A stretch of DNA of 64,000 nucleotides from assembly GCA_902789835.1 (NCBI GenBank), contig CADAPN010000001.1, positions 5,821-69,820 on the forward strand, written 5' to 3'. How positions within the stretch are numbered: position 1 is the stretch's first letter; every line of letters begins with the position of its first letter. Below, piece by piece: positions 62,726-64,000 of this stretch. The notes under the pieces were generated by a model. It did not search any database, had not been told where the DNA came from, and saw only the letters and a program-made list of their open reading frames with translations. This DNA comes from Oscillospiraceae bacterium. Its GTDB lineage: Bacteria > Bacillota_A > Clostridia > Oscillospirales > Oscillospiraceae. The position numbers and the translations under genes are program-made.

Positions 62726-63706
62726 ATGTCTGAAAACAAACGCCCTGAAAGCATGCAGCGGATCACCACCCCGGAACTTGCCCAGACCTTCATCGACGAG
62801 CAGCTTGCAGCGCTGCGCGAGCAGATCGGTGACAAGAAGGTTCTGCTGGCACTGTCCGGCGGCGTTGACTCTTCTGTTGTCGCGGCACTTCTAATCAAAG
62901 CGGTCGGAAAGCAGCTGACCTGTGTGCATGTCAACCACGGCCTGCTCCGGAAGGGTGAGCCCGAGCAGGTGATCGAGGTCTTTCGGAACCAGATGGACGC
63001 CAACCTGATCTATGTGGATGCGGTCGACCGTTTCCTGGACAAGCTGGCGGGCGTTGCGGATCCCGAGACCAAGCGCAAGATCATCGGCAAGGAGTTCATC
63101 GATGTCTTTGCCGAGGAAGCCTATAAGCTTGACGGCATCAGCTTCCTGGCCCAGGGAACCATTTATCCCGACATTCTCGAAAGCGGCCCGGTCAAGTCCC
63201 ACCATAACGTCGGCGGCCTGCCCGAGGACCTGAAGTTTGAACTGGTGGAGCCGGTGAAGTTTCTGTACAAGGACGAAGTCCGCGTTGTGGGCAAACAGCT
63301 CGGCCTGCCGGATAACATGGTCTATCGTCAGCCGTTCCCGGGTCCCGGCCTGGGCGTGCGCTGCGTCGGCGCGATCACCCGCGACCGTCTGGAAGCTGTC
63401 CGTGAATCCGATGCGATCCTGAGGGAAGAATTCAAGGCCAACGGTCTTGAGGGCAAGGTATGGCAGTACTTCACCATTGTACCCGACTTCAAGTCCACCG
63501 GCATTACCGACGGCCTGCGCACCTATGACTGGCCGGTCGTGATCCGTGCCGTCAACACAGTGGATGCCGTGACCGCAGAGGTGGCGGAGCTTGACTTCCG
63601 GATGATGGCCCACATCGTCGATCGGATCACCCATGAAGTCAAGGGCGTCAACCGCGTCCTCTGGGATCTGACCCCGAAGCCCACCGGAACCATCGAGTGG
63701 GAATAA
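62726..63706 (+). CDS. guaA: GMP synthase ATP-pyrophosphatase subunit lacking the glutaminase domain
   Basis: 326 residues from ATG 62726, with GGAGG 8 bp upstream. The P-loop ALSGGVDSSVVAALL near residue 44, CVHVNHGLLRKGE, and FLAQGTIYPDILESG followed by KSHHNVGGLPE are the ATP-PPase domain. The dimerisation domain FPGPGLGVRCVGAITRDRLE ends in PTGTIEWE, as in GuaA. The class I glutaminase domain, about 190 residues in ordinary bacterial GuaA, is missing, and the upstream sequence does not encode it. It should aminate XMP with ammonia or with a separate glutaminase, as in archaeal GuaAb. The 3' end is a common integration site for conjugative elements. Confidence 0.9.
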   Translation: MSENKRPESMQRITTPELAQTFIDEQLAALREQIGDKKVLLALSGGVDSSVVAALLIKAVGKQLTCVHVNHGLLRKGEPEQVIEVFRNQMDANLIYVDAVDRFLDKLAGVADPETKRKIIGKEFIDVFAEEAYKLDGISFLAQGTIYPDILESGPVKSHHNVGGLPEDLKFELVEPVKFLYKDEVRVVGKQLGLPDNMVYRQPFPGPGLGVRCVGAITRDRLEAVRESDAILREEFKANGLEGKVWQYFTIVPDFKSTGITDGLRTYDWPVVIRAVNTVDAVTAEVAELDFRMMAHIVDRITHEVKGVNRVLWDLTPKPTGTIEWE

Positions 63707-63857
63707 CTGACAAAACCCGCAAAGCCTTGAAAACACTGGGTTTTTGAAGCGGAAACGGGGCATTTGATAGCAAATTGATAGCAGATACCAAAACCGGATT
63801 TACTTTGCTCACTCCTGTATAGCGGGTGGTTTGCGGGTAAATCCTCCATATCCTAAG
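63707..63857 (+). other. Possible integration-junction sequence downstream of guaA
   Basis: 150 bp without a gene. TTGATAGCA occurs twice (63764-63772 and 63775-63783, 11-bp period), and AAAACCC/GGGTTTTT half-stems flank 63714-63755. The 3' end of guaA is a known target of tyrosine recombinases in Bacillota, so this may be an element end or an empty attachment site. No integrase is visible. Confidence 0.3.
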
Positions 63858-63900
63858 AAAAAGGTCTTGCTGACTTTCACCAGTCGGCAAGACCTTTTTT
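63858..63900 (+). terminator. Intrinsic terminator, target of the group II intron
   Basis: AAAAAGGTCTTGC (63858-63870) pairs with GCAAGACCTTTTTT (63887-63900), with an inner GACT/AGTC pairing. The intron starts 4 bp after the T-run. Confidence 0.88.
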
Positions 63901-63904
63901 GCTA

Positions 63905-64000
63905 GTGCGCCCGGCGAGCGCACGTTCTAAAGGGTGAAAGTCCCGAGACCGCCCGGCAGTGGGAAGGTCATAGCCAAAGCCAAGGGTGTCCGCTGCGAGG
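63905..64000 (+). mobile_element. Group II intron 5' end (probably group IIC), truncated by the window
   Basis: It begins GTGCGCCCGGC and continues with GAGCGCAC, then AAAGGGTGAAAGTCCCGAG and GGTCATAGCCAAAGCCAAGGG, the typical 5' domain I sequence of bacterial group II introns. Insertion just after a terminator hairpin is characteristic of the IIC class. Its reverse transcriptase and 3' end lie beyond the window. Confidence 0.85.

Noticed and set aside
1..64000. CRISPR arrays, rRNA genes, prophage modules
   Set aside because: No regularly spaced repeats with spacers, no rRNA sequence and no structural phage genes are visible.

Overview
The window is a dense, moderately G+C-rich bacterial chromosome segment of about 60 protein genes and one tRNA. 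It has strong Shine-Dalgarno sites, many intrinsic terminators and sigma-A type promoters. The rplI-dnaB, tilS-hpt-ftsH and PyrR-type attenuator arrangements, a GdpP homologue, a YtrA-type regulator-ABC operon and lipoproteins with Firmicutes-like lipoboxes point to Bacillota, class Clostridia, probably an anaerobic gut-type Eubacteriales. That placement is inferred from gene content; no marker tree was run.

Region 1 (1-27.2 kb, mostly + strand). A 5'-truncated E2-type acyltransferase is followed by an unusual redox pair: a membrane protein ending in a CxxC tail, then a NapH-like polyferredoxin fused to two near-identical TlpA domains. Next come gdpP, rplI, dnaB, tilS, hpt and ftsH, a GntR/FCD regulator, a COG2426 exporter, plsY, a YtrA-type regulator with an ABC transporter, an HtrA protease, a convergent SH3-domain lipoprotein, a DUF1002 protein, prfA, a tsaC-coaE fusion, an M18 aminopeptidase and an 898-residue surface protein with His/Cys repeats and a CHAP domain.

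Region 2 (27.2-46.4 kb, mostly - strand). recG, an ApbE lipoprotein and a ferredoxin-type aldo/keto reductase precede tRNA-Arg(CCG) and an Ig-like lipoprotein. Then a long collinear nucleotide operon runs leftward: pyrE-pyrB-pyrI-purE-purC-purF-purM-purN-purO-AICAR transformylase-purD-purL. It starts from one strong promoter and a PyrR-type attenuator, and an unlisted 48-codon ORF lies in the leader.

Region 3 (46.4-64 kb). A Cthe_2159-like/DUF4956/VTC cluster is followed by a second pyrimidine operon, pyrC-carB-pyrK-pyrD-pyrF, with a sister PyrR-type attenuator. A REP-like palindrome is embedded in pyrK. Then come a Trp/Ser/Gly-rich small protein paired with a DUF6734-like glycosyltransferase candidate, a DUF554 protein, a yhaN/yhaO-like pair in which yhaO is frameshifted, ymdB, and a guaA that lacks the glutaminase domain. 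The window ends inside a group II intron inserted just after a terminator hairpin.

The nucleotide genes give nearly the whole route from PRPP to IMP and to UMP. Several choices are non-canonical: PurF with a degenerate glutaminase site, GuaA without its glutaminase domain, PurH replaced by a single-domain transformylase plus PurO, and carB without a neighbouring carA. The best candidates for something undescribed are the Trp-Trp repeat protein with its glycosyltransferase-like partner, the leader ORF before pyrE, and the CxxC/polyferredoxin/double-TlpA system.
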